Source: Hyphomonas adhaerens MHS-3 (GTDB lineage: Bacteria > Pseudomonadota > Alphaproteobacteria > Caulobacterales > Hyphomonadaceae). From it: a DNA stretch of 64,000 nt. The position numbers and the translations under genes were made by a program. Shown in pieces: positions 18,354 through 26,425 of this stretch. The stretch's first letter is position 1. Each line of letters begins with the position of its first letter. Where the stretch lies: positions 1,798,001 to 1,862,000 of the forward strand of contig NZ_ARYH01000001.1 in the NCBI RefSeq assembly GCF_000685235.1. Reading direction: 5' to 3'. The notes under the pieces were generated by a model that saw only the letters and a program-made list of their open reading frames with translations, was not told the DNA's origin and searched no databases.

Positions 18354-18812
18354 ATGCGTATATTCAGACATCTCATCAGTTGGGCGCTCGCGCTGTTCCT
18401 GATCGCCATGTTCATCCAGTCCACGATCGCGCCCTTGCCGAATCCGCCGGAGGGCTCGGTAAAGCTGTTCGATGCGCCAGGCCAGAACATCGTCTTCCAG
18501 ACCATTGCCGAACGCTCGGGCGTTTCCCTGTTCGAACCGGCTGGCCGGTTCGTGATTGCGATTGTCGAATTGCTGGCCGCCTTTTTCCTGCTGCTGCCGT
18601 TCTCGCGGCGGTTCGGAGCGGCACTTGCGGCACTGGTTTGCGGCGCTGCCATTGCGTTTCACCTGTCTCCCTGGCTTGGCCGGGAAGTACCTGTCTCACT
18701 GGATCCGGCGAGCACTGCGACAGATGGAGGACAGTTGTTCATGCTGTCGATCCTGATGCTGGTGGCCAGCCTGCTGGTGCTGGTTGTGCATCCGGGCCGT
18801 ATCCGCGGCTAG
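18354..18812 (+). CDS. DoxX-like small membrane protein, function unknown
   Basis: 152 residues with four hydrophobic segments, at about 8-24, 62-82, 86-104 and 128-146. The order, with FEPAGRFVIAIVELLAAFFLLLPFSRR in the second, looks like a DoxX/DoxD-type four-helix protein. No catalytic motif is seen. It sits alone between the divergent MFS gene and the DUF2336 gene. I cannot assign a function. Confidence 0.7.
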   Translation: MRIFRHLISWALALFLIAMFIQSTIAPLPNPPEGSVKLFDAPGQNIVFQTIAERSGVSLFEPAGRFVIAIVELLAAFFLLLPFSRRFGAALAALVCGAAIAFHLSPWLGREVPVSLDPASTATDGGQLFMLSILMLVASLLVLVVHPGRIRG

Positions 18813-18887
18813 CCAACCGGCGCGCATTCCACCCCTCGTTAACTGTTTCCTGCGACCCTTTCCCGGTTCAACGGATACGAATTCGAC

Positions 18888-20090
18888 ATGGAATCGATCG
18901 AACAGGCCGAAAAGCCACGCACCGGGCGCGCGCGGAACACGCTGTTCCGGCGTCTGGTAGATATTGTTTCGATGCCTTCCGGCGGGCGGCTGACACAGCA
19001 GGACCGCCATATGGCAGCCGATATCCTGCTCGATATGCTGTTCCACGCAGACAATGAGGACCGCGCCATGTGCGCCCGGCGCCTGGCCCAGAGCAAGGAA
19101 GCCCCGCGGCGTCTGCTGCGCTATCTCGCGCAATGCCCTTACAAGATCGCGGCGCCTCTGCTGGAGGAGAACGAAGCGTTCGACGCCTGCGACCTGCGGG
19201 ATATTGCCATGACCGGTACGCCCGATCACCGGCTGGCGATTGCCAAGCGCAAGAACATTCCGGGCATGGTCAGTGATTATCTCGCCGAAGAAGGCGAGGA
19301 TCACGTGCTGAAAGAGCTGGTCTCGAACAATGGCGCAGAGTTGCCGGAGCAGGCCATCGACAAACTTGTGCGCCGGTCACGCGACGTGCCGGCCCTGTGC
19401 CCGATCATTGCAGACCGGCTGGAGACGATCCCGTCACATGCGCTGACATTGTTCTGGTGGGCCGATGGGCCGACCCGGAAGCGGATTCTCCAGCGCTATG
19501 CGTCCGACCGGCTCGAAATCATCGACTCCTGCAAGGACGTCTTCGAGATGATGGCGGATGAGCAATGGGCTGATCCGGTGGCACGAAAGGCCATCCAGCT
19601 GATCGAGCGCCGCCAGCGCAACCGCGCCGCGCTGGAACGCAGCCCCTTCGACAGCCTGGAAAGCGCGATCAATGCAGCCGCTCTTAACGGCATGGATGCG
19701 CAGACCGCCCAGGAGATCGGCTACCTGTCCGGTGTCAAACCTGTGACAGCTGCCAAGATTTTGGGCGATGAAGGTGGAGAAGCCCTGGCCGTGCTGTGCA
19801 AGGCGACCGGTGTGAAGCGGGATTTCCTGCCCGTCCTTTGGGTGGCGTTGAAGAAACCCCTGGAACTGGAGGAGGGGGTTGTTCATCCCCAATACCACCA
19901 TGTCTCTGAAGTTTATGAGATTTTGAGCGTGGCGAAGGCGCAGACCATCCTGCGCTACTGGAACTGGGCGTTGTCGTCCGCTTATTCGCCCGGCGCCGTT
20001 CAGGCCGGCGCAGGGACGTCCATGCCGGCGAATGAGGAAGCAGAGTTCTCCGCAGCACAGCGTACAGCACGTCTGGTTTTTGGCAGATAA
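18888..20090 (+). CDS. DUF2336 domain-containing protein
   Basis: 400 residues, soluble and largely helical. Repeated helix pairs such as GTPDHRLAIAKRKNIP, ELVSNNGAELPEQAIDKLVRRSR and LTLFWWADGPTRKRILQRYA match the DUF2336 family, which is largely confined to alphaproteobacteria and has a HEAT-like look. Function unknown. It opens 75 bp after the DoxX-like gene; the leader holds a single TTAAC half site at 18839. The last part (from 320) is unlike the family core. Confidence 0.82.
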   Translation: MESIEQAEKPRTGRARNTLFRRLVDIVSMPSGGRLTQQDRHMAADILLDMLFHADNEDRAMCARRLAQSKEAPRRLLRYLAQCPYKIAAPLLEENEAFDACDLRDIAMTGTPDHRLAIAKRKNIPGMVSDYLAEEGEDHVLKELVSNNGAELPEQAIDKLVRRSRDVPALCPIIADRLETIPSHALTLFWWADGPTRKRILQRYASDRLEIIDSCKDVFEMMADEQWADPVARKAIQLIERRQRNRAALERSPFDSLESAINAAALNGMDAQTAQEIGYLSGVKPVTAAKILGDEGGEALAVLCKATGVKRDFLPVLWVALKKPLELEEGVVHPQYHHVSEVYEILSVAKAQTILRYWNWALSSAYSPGAVQAGAGTSMPANEEAEFSAAQRTARLVFGR

Positions 20091-20187
20091 CCGTTCAAAA
20101 CTGCAAAACAGTCCCCAACGGGCTTTTCAAAACCACTTTACACCTTTAGTCCCATCCCGGTTAAGGGCGATAGAAAGAGGGTTGCGC

Positions 20188-20676
20188 GTGGCGTATTTCC
20201 TGGGGCTGGTACTGGCTTTGGCGGCGTTCTGGCTCGGGATGTCCGGCCATAACACGCCGTTGATTCTATCGTTGGGCGGCATTTCGCTCATCGTGACGTG
20301 TATTCTGGCCTACAGGCTGGACATCATCGACCGTGAAGGCTCGCCCTATGTGCGCCTCGTTGGTTTCATTCTTTACTTCCCCTGGCTGGCCAAAGAGATC
20401 GTGAAAGCGAACCTCAGCGTCATCCGCGCCTGCTTGAAGGCCGATCTGGATATCGCGCCGGCCCTGGTGAAGGTGAAGACGGTTTGCAAGTCAGACCTCG
20501 CCAAGGTGACCTTCGCCAATTCCATCACACTGACGCCCGGGACCGTGACCGTAGAGATCGAAGGCGACAAGCTGCTGGTGCACGGACTCTACGAACAGGA
20601 TTCCCAGCCGGAAGCCTTCGTTGAAATGGACCAGCGCTCCGCCCGCGCGATTGACGGAAAGGGAGCCGCTGCATGA
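20188..20676 (+). CDS. mrpE: Na+/H+ antiporter (Mrp) subunit E
   Basis: 162 residues starting at GTG 20188, seven bases after AGAGG. Two N-terminal membrane helices are followed by the MrpE soluble domain: YFPWLAKEIVKANLSVIRACL, then NSITLTPGTVTVEIEGDKLLVHGL, which is the family signature. It is the first gene of a ten-gene operon; its stop overlaps the next start by 4 nt. The 97-bp upstream spacer must hold the operon promoter, but I cannot place it with confidence. Confidence 0.9.
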   Translation: MAYFLGLVLALAAFWLGMSGHNTPLILSLGGISLIVTCILAYRLDIIDREGSPYVRLVGFILYFPWLAKEIVKANLSVIRACLKADLDIAPALVKVKTVCKSDLAKVTFANSITLTPGTVTVEIEGDKLLVHGLYEQDSQPEAFVEMDQRSARAIDGKGAAA

Positions 20677-20969
20677 TTGCCGCCGCGCTGATCGCGATTT
20701 TGTTCGGTATGGGGCTGCTGCTGCTGCGCGCCTTCATCGGACCGACGCTCTATGACCGTATTCTCGCGGTGAACTCGTTCGGAACCAAGACCGTGCTGGC
20801 GCTCGGCCTTCTGGGTTTCGTGATGGATCGCCCCGAATTTCTCGACATTGCCATCACCTATGCGCTGATCAACTTCGTTTCGACGATCGCGATCCTGAAA
20901 TTCTTCCGCTACCGGTCTTTCCAGGTGCCGCTTGTGCGCCGCGGCCAGGGAGGCAATGCCGATGGCTGA
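20673..20969 (+). CDS. mrpF: Na+/H+ antiporter (Mrp) subunit F
   Basis: 98 residues, three membrane helices, with RAFIGPTLYDRILAVNSFGTKTV, the conserved MrpF helix-1/2 region (GPT-x-DR-x-x-A-x-N). It is translationally coupled at both ends and belongs to the Mrp complex in the inner membrane. Confidence 0.92.
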   Translation: MIAAALIAILFGMGLLLLRAFIGPTLYDRILAVNSFGTKTVLALGLLGFVMDRPEFLDIAITYALINFVSTIAILKFFRYRSFQVPLVRRGQGGNADG

Positions 20970-21333
20970 GTTCTTCGCTGACCTTCTGGGATACTGGGAA
21001 GTCATCCGGTTTCCGCTCGGCGCTCTGTTGAGCCTTGGCGGCGCCCTCCTGTGTCTGATCGGCACCGTGGGCGTGCTGCGCTTCCCGGATATCTACACAC
21101 GGCTTCATGCGGCTTCGATCACCGATACGTCCGGCGCAGCCCTGGTGCTGATCGGCATGATGCTGATTTCACCCGGCTGGCTGGTGATTTCCAAATTGTT
21201 CGCGATCTGCGTCTTCATATTCCTGACCAGCCCGACCGCGTCGCACGCGCTTGCCAATGCGGCCCATACCGCGGGTGTCCAACCGATTATCGGGCGGGTC
21301 GGAACATCTGAAGCGGAAGGGGAGGACGCCTGA
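20956..21333 (+). CDS. mrpG: Na+/H+ antiporter (Mrp) subunit G
   Basis: 125 residues from ATG 20956, which has GGGAGG just upstream; ATG 20962 is an alternative. It overlaps the end of mrpF. The signature GTVGVLRFPDIYTRLHAASITDTSGAAL is MrpG/MnhG. The stop and the next start share a base (TGATG). Confidence 0.92.
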   Translation: MPMAEFFADLLGYWEVIRFPLGALLSLGGALLCLIGTVGVLRFPDIYTRLHAASITDTSGAALVLIGMMLISPGWLVISKLFAICVFIFLTSPTASHALANAAHTAGVQPIIGRVGTSEAEGEDA

Positions 21334-21974
21334 TGCACTCGATGTTCAATGGCGACTTTGGCGTCGTCCTGGTCAATATTTTCCTGCTCGGCATCCTGTT
21401 CGCCACCGGCGTGGCCATCGCACGGATGCGCAGCCTGTTTGCCATCGTGATGCTGTCGGGCATCTACTCGCTTGTTTCGGCCGCCTGGTATGTCGCTGTC
21501 GACGCCGTCGATGTGGCCTTTACCGAAGCCGCCGTTGGCGCTGGCATGTCGACCGTGGTGCTGCTGGGCGCGATGCTGCTCACTTCGCGCACGGCGAAAC
21601 CGGAAAAATTCTTCTTCCGCCTTGGTCCCATGCTGGTCTGCCTGGCGACAGGCGCAGCCCTTATCTATGCCACTGTCGACCTGCCGGCGCTTGGCGACGC
21701 CTCGTCTCCGGCAAATACCGGGGTTGGCTTCACTTACCTTCAGGTCGCCTGGTTCGACACCGGCATTCCCAACGTCGTGACCCCCGTGCTCGGCAGCTAT
21801 CGTGGCTTCGATACGCTGGGCGAGACATGTGTTGTGTTTACCGCTGGCCTGGCCGTTGCGTTGCTGCTGGGCTTTGGCGAACGCTCGCTGGCCGAGCGTA
21901 TCCGCAATGAGGGCCGTTCAGGCGGTCACAGTGCGAACAAGACCGCGGCTGCCCGTGACGAGGATCCTTCATGA
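21333..21974 (+). CDS. DUF4040/MbhD-MbhE-like protein (detached MrpA C-terminal region)
   Basis: 213 residues. The first half (RMRSLFAIVMLSGIYSLVSAAWYV and FTEAAVGAGMSTVVLLGAMLLTS) matches the MbhD/DUF4040 helices. The second half (NVVTPVLGSYRGFDTLGETCVVFTAG) matches the MbhE-like end of MrpA, where the motif is NVV-x-x-x-L-x-x-FRGFDTLGE. In canonical Mrp systems these segments are the C-terminus of a roughly 800-950-residue MrpA, so here they form a separate subunit. The last 35 residues are polar. Coupled to mrpG and mrpB. Confidence 0.82.
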   Translation: MHSMFNGDFGVVLVNIFLLGILFATGVAIARMRSLFAIVMLSGIYSLVSAAWYVAVDAVDVAFTEAAVGAGMSTVVLLGAMLLTSRTAKPEKFFFRLGPMLVCLATGAALIYATVDLPALGDASSPANTGVGFTYLQVAWFDTGIPNVVTPVLGSYRGFDTLGETCVVFTAGLAVALLLGFGERSLAERIRNEGRSGGHSANKTAAARDEDPS

Positions 21975-22423
21975 ATACCGATCACCACGTCATCCTGCGC
22001 GTTATTGCGAAGATGCTGATCCCTGTGATCACCATGTTCGCCTTTTATGTTCAGTTCCACGGCGATTTCGGCCCGGGTGGTGGTTTCCAGGCCGGCGTGA
22101 TTATCGCTGTTGCGATCATTCTTTATGCATTGGTCTTCGGCGTTCCGGCAGCGATGCGTGCCGTTCCGCCCGGTTTCACGCGCTCGCTCGCTGCGGTCGG
22201 CGTGATGATCTATGCCGGTGTCGGCTTCTGGGCGATGCTGCAGGGCGGTCACTACCTGGAATACCAGGCCCTGTTCCACGAGCCGCCGGGCGAGCACCAT
22301 GGCCAGCACATCGGGATTCTCCTGATCGAGCTTGGCGTGCTGTGCGGTGTGTCCGGCGCCATGCTGACGATCTTCTACGCCTTTGCCGGTCGTGTGGCCG
22401 AAATCCGCGACGAGGACTGGTAA
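21971..22423 (+). CDS. mrpB: Na+/H+ antiporter (Mrp) subunit B
   Basis: 150 residues with four membrane helices. HHVILRVIAKMLIPVITMFAFYVQFHGDFGPGGGFQAGVIIAVAIIL contains the MnhB signature H-G-x-x-x-PGGGFQ-G. Its start overlaps the previous stop by 4 nt (ATGA). Confidence 0.93.
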   Translation: MNTDHHVILRVIAKMLIPVITMFAFYVQFHGDFGPGGGFQAGVIIAVAIILYALVFGVPAAMRAVPPGFTRSLAAVGVMIYAGVGFWAMLQGGHYLEYQALFHEPPGEHHGQHIGILLIELGVLCGVSGAMLTIFYAFAGRVAEIRDEDW

Positions 22424-22426
22424 GCC

Positions 22427-22951
22427 ATGCTGGAATTCCTGCTCGAACGCGCCAATTACTGGGTCGTCATCGTTCTGATGATGATCGGTCTCTATATTAC
22501 TTTTGCGTCGCAGAACCTGATCAAGCGGATGGTTGGCCTCGGCCTGTTCCAGACAACGATCTGCCTGTTCTATGTGACGCTTGGCAAAGTCTCCGGCGGC
22601 ACAGCGCCGATCCTGTTCGGGGATGACGCCATTGAACATCATGGCGCGGGTCATGCGGCGGAGGCCGAAGGCGGCCATGCCGCACTGGACGCCGTGCTCG
22701 CCGCCGGGGGAGAGCACGCAGAGCGCGTGGCGCATCTCACCAACACCTATTCCAACCCGCTTCCGCATGTCCTGATGCTGACGGCAATCGTCGTCGGCGT
22801 GGCGACGCTGTCGGTCGGCCTCGCCCTGGTCGTGCGGATCCGGGAAGCCTATGGCTCGATCGAGAATGACGAAGTGAACGAAATCGATCTTGAAACCGCG
22901 CTGGCCCAGCATGCCGAGGCCGAAAAAGCCGTGAGCGAGGCGACTGCATGA
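22427..22951 (+). CDS. mrpC: Na+/H+ antiporter (Mrp) subunit C, NuoK-like, with His-rich loop
   Basis: 174 residues. NuoK/MnhC helices are seen at about 10-30, 35-55 and 108-132 (NPLPHVLMLTAIVVGVATLSVGLAL; the PLP-x-x-LMLTAIVVG motif is MnhC). Between helices 2 and 3 is an insert at about residues 65-103 rich in histidine, alanine and glutamate (EHHGAGHAAEAEGGH and later HAERVAH), longer than in typical MnhC. The C-terminus is acidic. Confidence 0.9.
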   Translation: MLEFLLERANYWVVIVLMMIGLYITFASQNLIKRMVGLGLFQTTICLFYVTLGKVSGGTAPILFGDDAIEHHGAGHAAEAEGGHAALDAVLAAGGEHAERVAHLTNTYSNPLPHVLMLTAIVVGVATLSVGLALVVRIREAYGSIENDEVNEIDLETALAQHAEAEKAVSEATA

Positions 22952-24480
22952 TCGACGCTATTCTGAACGCTGCGCCAGCATGGGCGCTGACGCATGCCGC
23001 GCCGCTGCTGGTCATGGTGCCGCTGTTCCTGGCGCCGGCGCTGGCCCTGGTGCCGACAGGGCGCATCGCGTGGCTGGTTTCCATTGCTGCAACGGGTATC
23101 AGCTTCCTGTTCGCCATCATCCTGCTCGGCCTTGTGCAGACGTCACCGGTTGGCGTCGTGTCCTACGAGATCGGCAACTGGTCGGTGCCGCTGGGCATTG
23201 AGCTGCGGGTCGATGCGCTGAATGCCATGATCCTGCTGATCGTCACGACGATCGGCTTGCTCGCCTCGGTCTTCTCCTGGCCGACCGTGGTTGCGGAAAT
23301 CCCGAAGCCGAAACGGTCGCTGTTCTATTCCGCTTTCCTCGTGTGTTTCGCCGGTCTCAATGGCGTGGCGATCACGGGGGACGCGTTCAACCTGTTCGTC
23401 TTCCTCGAGATTTCCTCGATCTCCACCTACGTTCTGGTCGCGCTCGGATCTAGCCGCGACCGCCGGGCCCTGCCGGCCGCTTTCAACTACCTGATCATGG
23501 GCACGATCGGCGCCAGCTTCTACATCATTGGCATCGGCTTCCTTTATGCGGCGACCGGTACGCTGAACATGTACCAGATCTCCACGCTGCTGCCGGAGCT
23601 GGCGGGGCACCGCAGTGTGCAGGCGGGCTTTGCATTCATCCTGGTTGGCCTGGGCCTGAAGGCGGCGATGTGGCCGCTGCACCAGTGGCTGCCGAATGCG
23701 TATTCCTACAGCCCCACTTTCGTGACGATGTTCCTGTCGGCGACAGCGACAAAGGTCGCGCTTTACGCGCTGATTCGGTTCCTGTTCACCGTGTTCCGTC
23801 CGGATTACGGCTTCGAGATTTCCGCCTTCAGCGCGATCCTCATGCCGCTTGGCATTGCAGCGATGGTCGTCTGCAGCTTCCAGGCGGTCTTCCAGACCGA
23901 TGTCCGGCGTATCCTTGCTTATTCCTCGGTTGCGCAGGTGGGGTACATGATCCTCGGCGTGTCCATCGGGACGACCGCGGGCCTGTCAGCCGGCCTGTTC
24001 CATCTGATCAACCATGCCATGATGAAAGGCGCCCTGTTCATGGCGGTCGCCGGCGTGGTTCTGACCTACCAGGGGACGACGATACGGGACTTTGCCGGAC
24101 TTGGACGGTCCGCTCCGTGGACCATGACGGCATTTGCCATTGCGGCCCTGTCGCTGATCGGCGTGCCGCTGACAGCCGGCTTCCAGTCAAAGCTCCAGCT
24201 CGGCTTCGCCCTGTTCGACCAGGGCCTGTGGTGGGCGGTCGCCCTCGTCGTGTTCTCGTCCTTCCTGGCAGTGATCTATATGGGCCGCGTCCTGGAGGCG
24301 GTGTTCTTTCAGCCCCCGGTCAATCCGCGCAAGACGCGCAAGGAGGCGCCTGTCCTCCTGCTCGTCCCGCTCTGGGTCCTGGCCCTCGCCAATTTGTATT
24401 TCGGTATCGCGGCGGACTTCCCGCTCGGCCTCGCGCGTGACGCGGCTGCCGCGGCCTTCGGTGTGGAGGCGTTCCGATGA
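22948..24480 (+). CDS. mrpD: Mrp proton-channel subunit D (first of three ND-type paralogues)
   Basis: 510 residues with about fourteen membrane helices. Residues typical of proton-translocating ND2/4/5 subunits are present: the TM5 glutamate in FVFLEISSIS, lysines in GLGLKAAMWPLHQWLPNAY and in ATATKVALYAL, and histidine-lysine in LINHAMMKGALFM. These line the antiporter-like channel. ATGA overlaps link it to the genes on both sides. This is the most MnhD-like of the three paralogues. Confidence 0.9.
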   Translation: MIDAILNAAPAWALTHAAPLLVMVPLFLAPALALVPTGRIAWLVSIAATGISFLFAIILLGLVQTSPVGVVSYEIGNWSVPLGIELRVDALNAMILLIVTTIGLLASVFSWPTVVAEIPKPKRSLFYSAFLVCFAGLNGVAITGDAFNLFVFLEISSISTYVLVALGSSRDRRALPAAFNYLIMGTIGASFYIIGIGFLYAATGTLNMYQISTLLPELAGHRSVQAGFAFILVGLGLKAAMWPLHQWLPNAYSYSPTFVTMFLSATATKVALYALIRFLFTVFRPDYGFEISAFSAILMPLGIAAMVVCSFQAVFQTDVRRILAYSSVAQVGYMILGVSIGTTAGLSAGLFHLINHAMMKGALFMAVAGVVLTYQGTTIRDFAGLGRSAPWTMTAFAIAALSLIGVPLTAGFQSKLQLGFALFDQGLWWAVALVVFSSFLAVIYMGRVLEAVFFQPPVNPRKTRKEAPVLLLVPLWVLALANLYFGIAADFPLGLARDAAAAAFGVEAFR

Positions 24481-25985
24481 GCCCTGAGACCCTGATCCTC
24501 GCCGCGCTGGTCCTGCCGCTGCTGATTGCGGGCGGTATTGCCGTCATGGGCTGGTCGCCGAACCTGCGGGAAGGGGTGACCTTCACCGGCGCAGGCCTGC
24601 TGTTTGTCGTGATCATCCTGCTGACCATGCATGTGGCCGGCGGGGAACGCCCCGAGCTGAACCTCGGCCAGGCGGCGCCGGGACTCAGCATGGCGTTCAA
24701 GCTGGAACCGCTGGGCATGCTGTTTGCCCTCGTGGCCAGCGGCCTGTGGATCGTGAACTCGTTCTATTCCGTCGGCTATATGCGCGGGAACCGAGAGCGG
24801 AACCAGACGCGCTTCTACATCTGCTTCGCGATTGCCATTTTCGGCGCCATGGGCGTCGCGATGTCGGCGAACCTGTTCACGCTCTTCATCTTCTACGAAG
24901 TGCTGACGCTGTCGACCTATCCGCTGGTGGCCCACAAGGGCGATGCCGCGGCCAAGCGCGGCGGCCGCATTTACCTGCTCACCCTGATGGGCACCTCGAT
25001 TGGCCTGCTGCTGCCGGCCGTGATGTGGACCTGGGTGCTCGGCGGGCAAAATCTCGACTTCGTGCCCGGCGGCCTTCTGGCCGGGGCAGACATCAGCCCG
25101 GCCGTGGCCAGCGCGCTGTTGATCCTGTTTGCTTTCGGTGTCGGCAAGGCCGCGCTGATGCCGGTCCACTTCTGGCTGCCGAACGCCATGGTCGCGCCGA
25201 CCCCCGTGTCGGCCCTCCTGCACGCTGTGGCGGTTGTGAAAGCCGGTGTGTTCACCATCATGAAGATCGCCATCTTCATCTTCGGGACGGACCTTCTGGA
25301 AGCGACGCCCGCGCGGGAATTCGTGCTCTGGGTGGCCTGTTTCACCATGGTGGTCGGTTCGCTGATTGCCATGACAAAGGACAATCTCAAGGCGCGGCTT
25401 GCCTATTCGACGATTGCGCAGCTGTCCTATGTGGTCGCCGGCGCGATGCTGGCCGACCCGGCCGGCTGGCTGGGCGGCAGCCTGCAGATCGCCGCGCACG
25501 CAGCCGGCAAGATGACGTTGTTCATGTGCGCAGGCGCGATCTACGTCGCCACGGGCCTGACCAATATTTCCGACATGCGCGGCCTTGGCCGCAAGATGCC
25601 GCTGGTCTTCATCGCCTTCATGATCGGATCCTTGTCGATCATCGGCTTGCCGCCCTTTGCCGGGGCCTGGCCGAAATATGAGCTGATGCAGGGCGCCATC
25701 GACCATAACAATGTCTACCTGTCTCTGGTCCTGATTGCGTCGTCGTTGCTGAACATCGCCTACCTGCTGCCGATCCCGCTGCTGGCCCTGATGCCACCGC
25801 CGGGTACAAAGGAGCCGAAGCCTTTCAAACGTCCGGACGGGGCACCGATGCCCACCGTGGTGGCGCCGCTGATCACCGCCACGCTGTGCATCATCCTGTT
25901 CTTCGCCGTCGGACCGATTTCAGATTTCCTTGCCCCGACTGTGGGTGACCGTGTCGAATACATCGCGGATGGAGGCCAGCCATGA
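24477..25985 (+). CDS. Mrp proton-channel subunit, ND-type paralogue 2
   Basis: 502 residues, about fourteen helices. Key residues: FIFYEVLTLSTYPLV (TM5 Glu), GVGKAALMPVHFWLPNAMVAPTPVSALLHAVAVVKAG (two Lys and the His-containing helix), and AHAAGKMTLFMCAG. HFWLP-x-AMVAPTPVSALLH is close to NuoL/NuoM and MbhH/MrpD sequences. It is a second channel subunit next to mrpD, not a frameshifted piece, since both are full length. Confidence 0.88.
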   Translation: MSPETLILAALVLPLLIAGGIAVMGWSPNLREGVTFTGAGLLFVVIILLTMHVAGGERPELNLGQAAPGLSMAFKLEPLGMLFALVASGLWIVNSFYSVGYMRGNRERNQTRFYICFAIAIFGAMGVAMSANLFTLFIFYEVLTLSTYPLVAHKGDAAAKRGGRIYLLTLMGTSIGLLLPAVMWTWVLGGQNLDFVPGGLLAGADISPAVASALLILFAFGVGKAALMPVHFWLPNAMVAPTPVSALLHAVAVVKAGVFTIMKIAIFIFGTDLLEATPAREFVLWVACFTMVVGSLIAMTKDNLKARLAYSTIAQLSYVVAGAMLADPAGWLGGSLQIAAHAAGKMTLFMCAGAIYVATGLTNISDMRGLGRKMPLVFIAFMIGSLSIIGLPPFAGAWPKYELMQGAIDHNNVYLSLVLIASSLLNIAYLLPIPLLALMPPPGTKEPKPFKRPDGAPMPTVVAPLITATLCIILFFAVGPISDFLAPTVGDRVEYIADGGQP

Positions 25986-26425
25986 GCGACCCGACCGACA
26001 ATGGCCGCGACGATTCCGGCCGCTTCGTGAAGCGCGCAGCAGAGTCCGTGCACAAGCTGAACACGCCATCGGCAGAGGGCATTCATCCGCTGTCGCAGAT
26101 CCTGTTCGGCTGGACGCACCGCAAGGGCATCGGCAACATCATCTTCTACGTGCTTCTGGGCCTGTCGCTGATCATGCTGTCCGTCGACTTCTTCGTGGTG
26201 CGGCACGACTATCTGAAATTTGCAAATTATTCCGGCTTCTACGGCATCTGGGGCTTCGTCTGTTTCTCCTTTGCCGTGATCATGGGCTGGCCTCTGGGCC
26301 ACATGCTGCGCCGGGACGAGAACTATTATAACGACGCCGGCGGACCGCCCGAGGGCGTCGATCCGGAGGCGCCGATGGCAGATGACCTGCCAGCGCCGCA
26401 CCACACTTCCGAGGGAGACGCGTAA
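25982..26425 (+). CDS. Unknown two-TM protein inside the Mrp operon
   Basis: 147 residues. A polar N-terminus (1-55) precedes two membrane helices at about 57-76 and 82-104 (GFYGIWGFVCFSFAVIMGWPLGHML), then an acidic, proline-rich tail to the end. I recognise no named domain. It overlaps the genes on both sides (ATGA and TAATG), so it must be made with the antiporter and is probably a small accessory subunit. That role is inferred from position only. Confidence 0.75.
   Translation: MSDPTDNGRDDSGRFVKRAAESVHKLNTPSAEGIHPLSQILFGWTHRKGIGNIIFYVLLGLSLIMLSVDFFVVRHDYLKFANYSGFYGIWGFVCFSFAVIMGWPLGHMLRRDENYYNDAGGPPEGVDPEAPMADDLPAPHHTSEGDA

Noticed and set aside
24309-25706. 465-residue minus-strand ORF inside the Mrp operon
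   Set aside because: Histidine-, glutamine- and arginine-rich shadow of the second ND-type subunit; no ribosome site or family.
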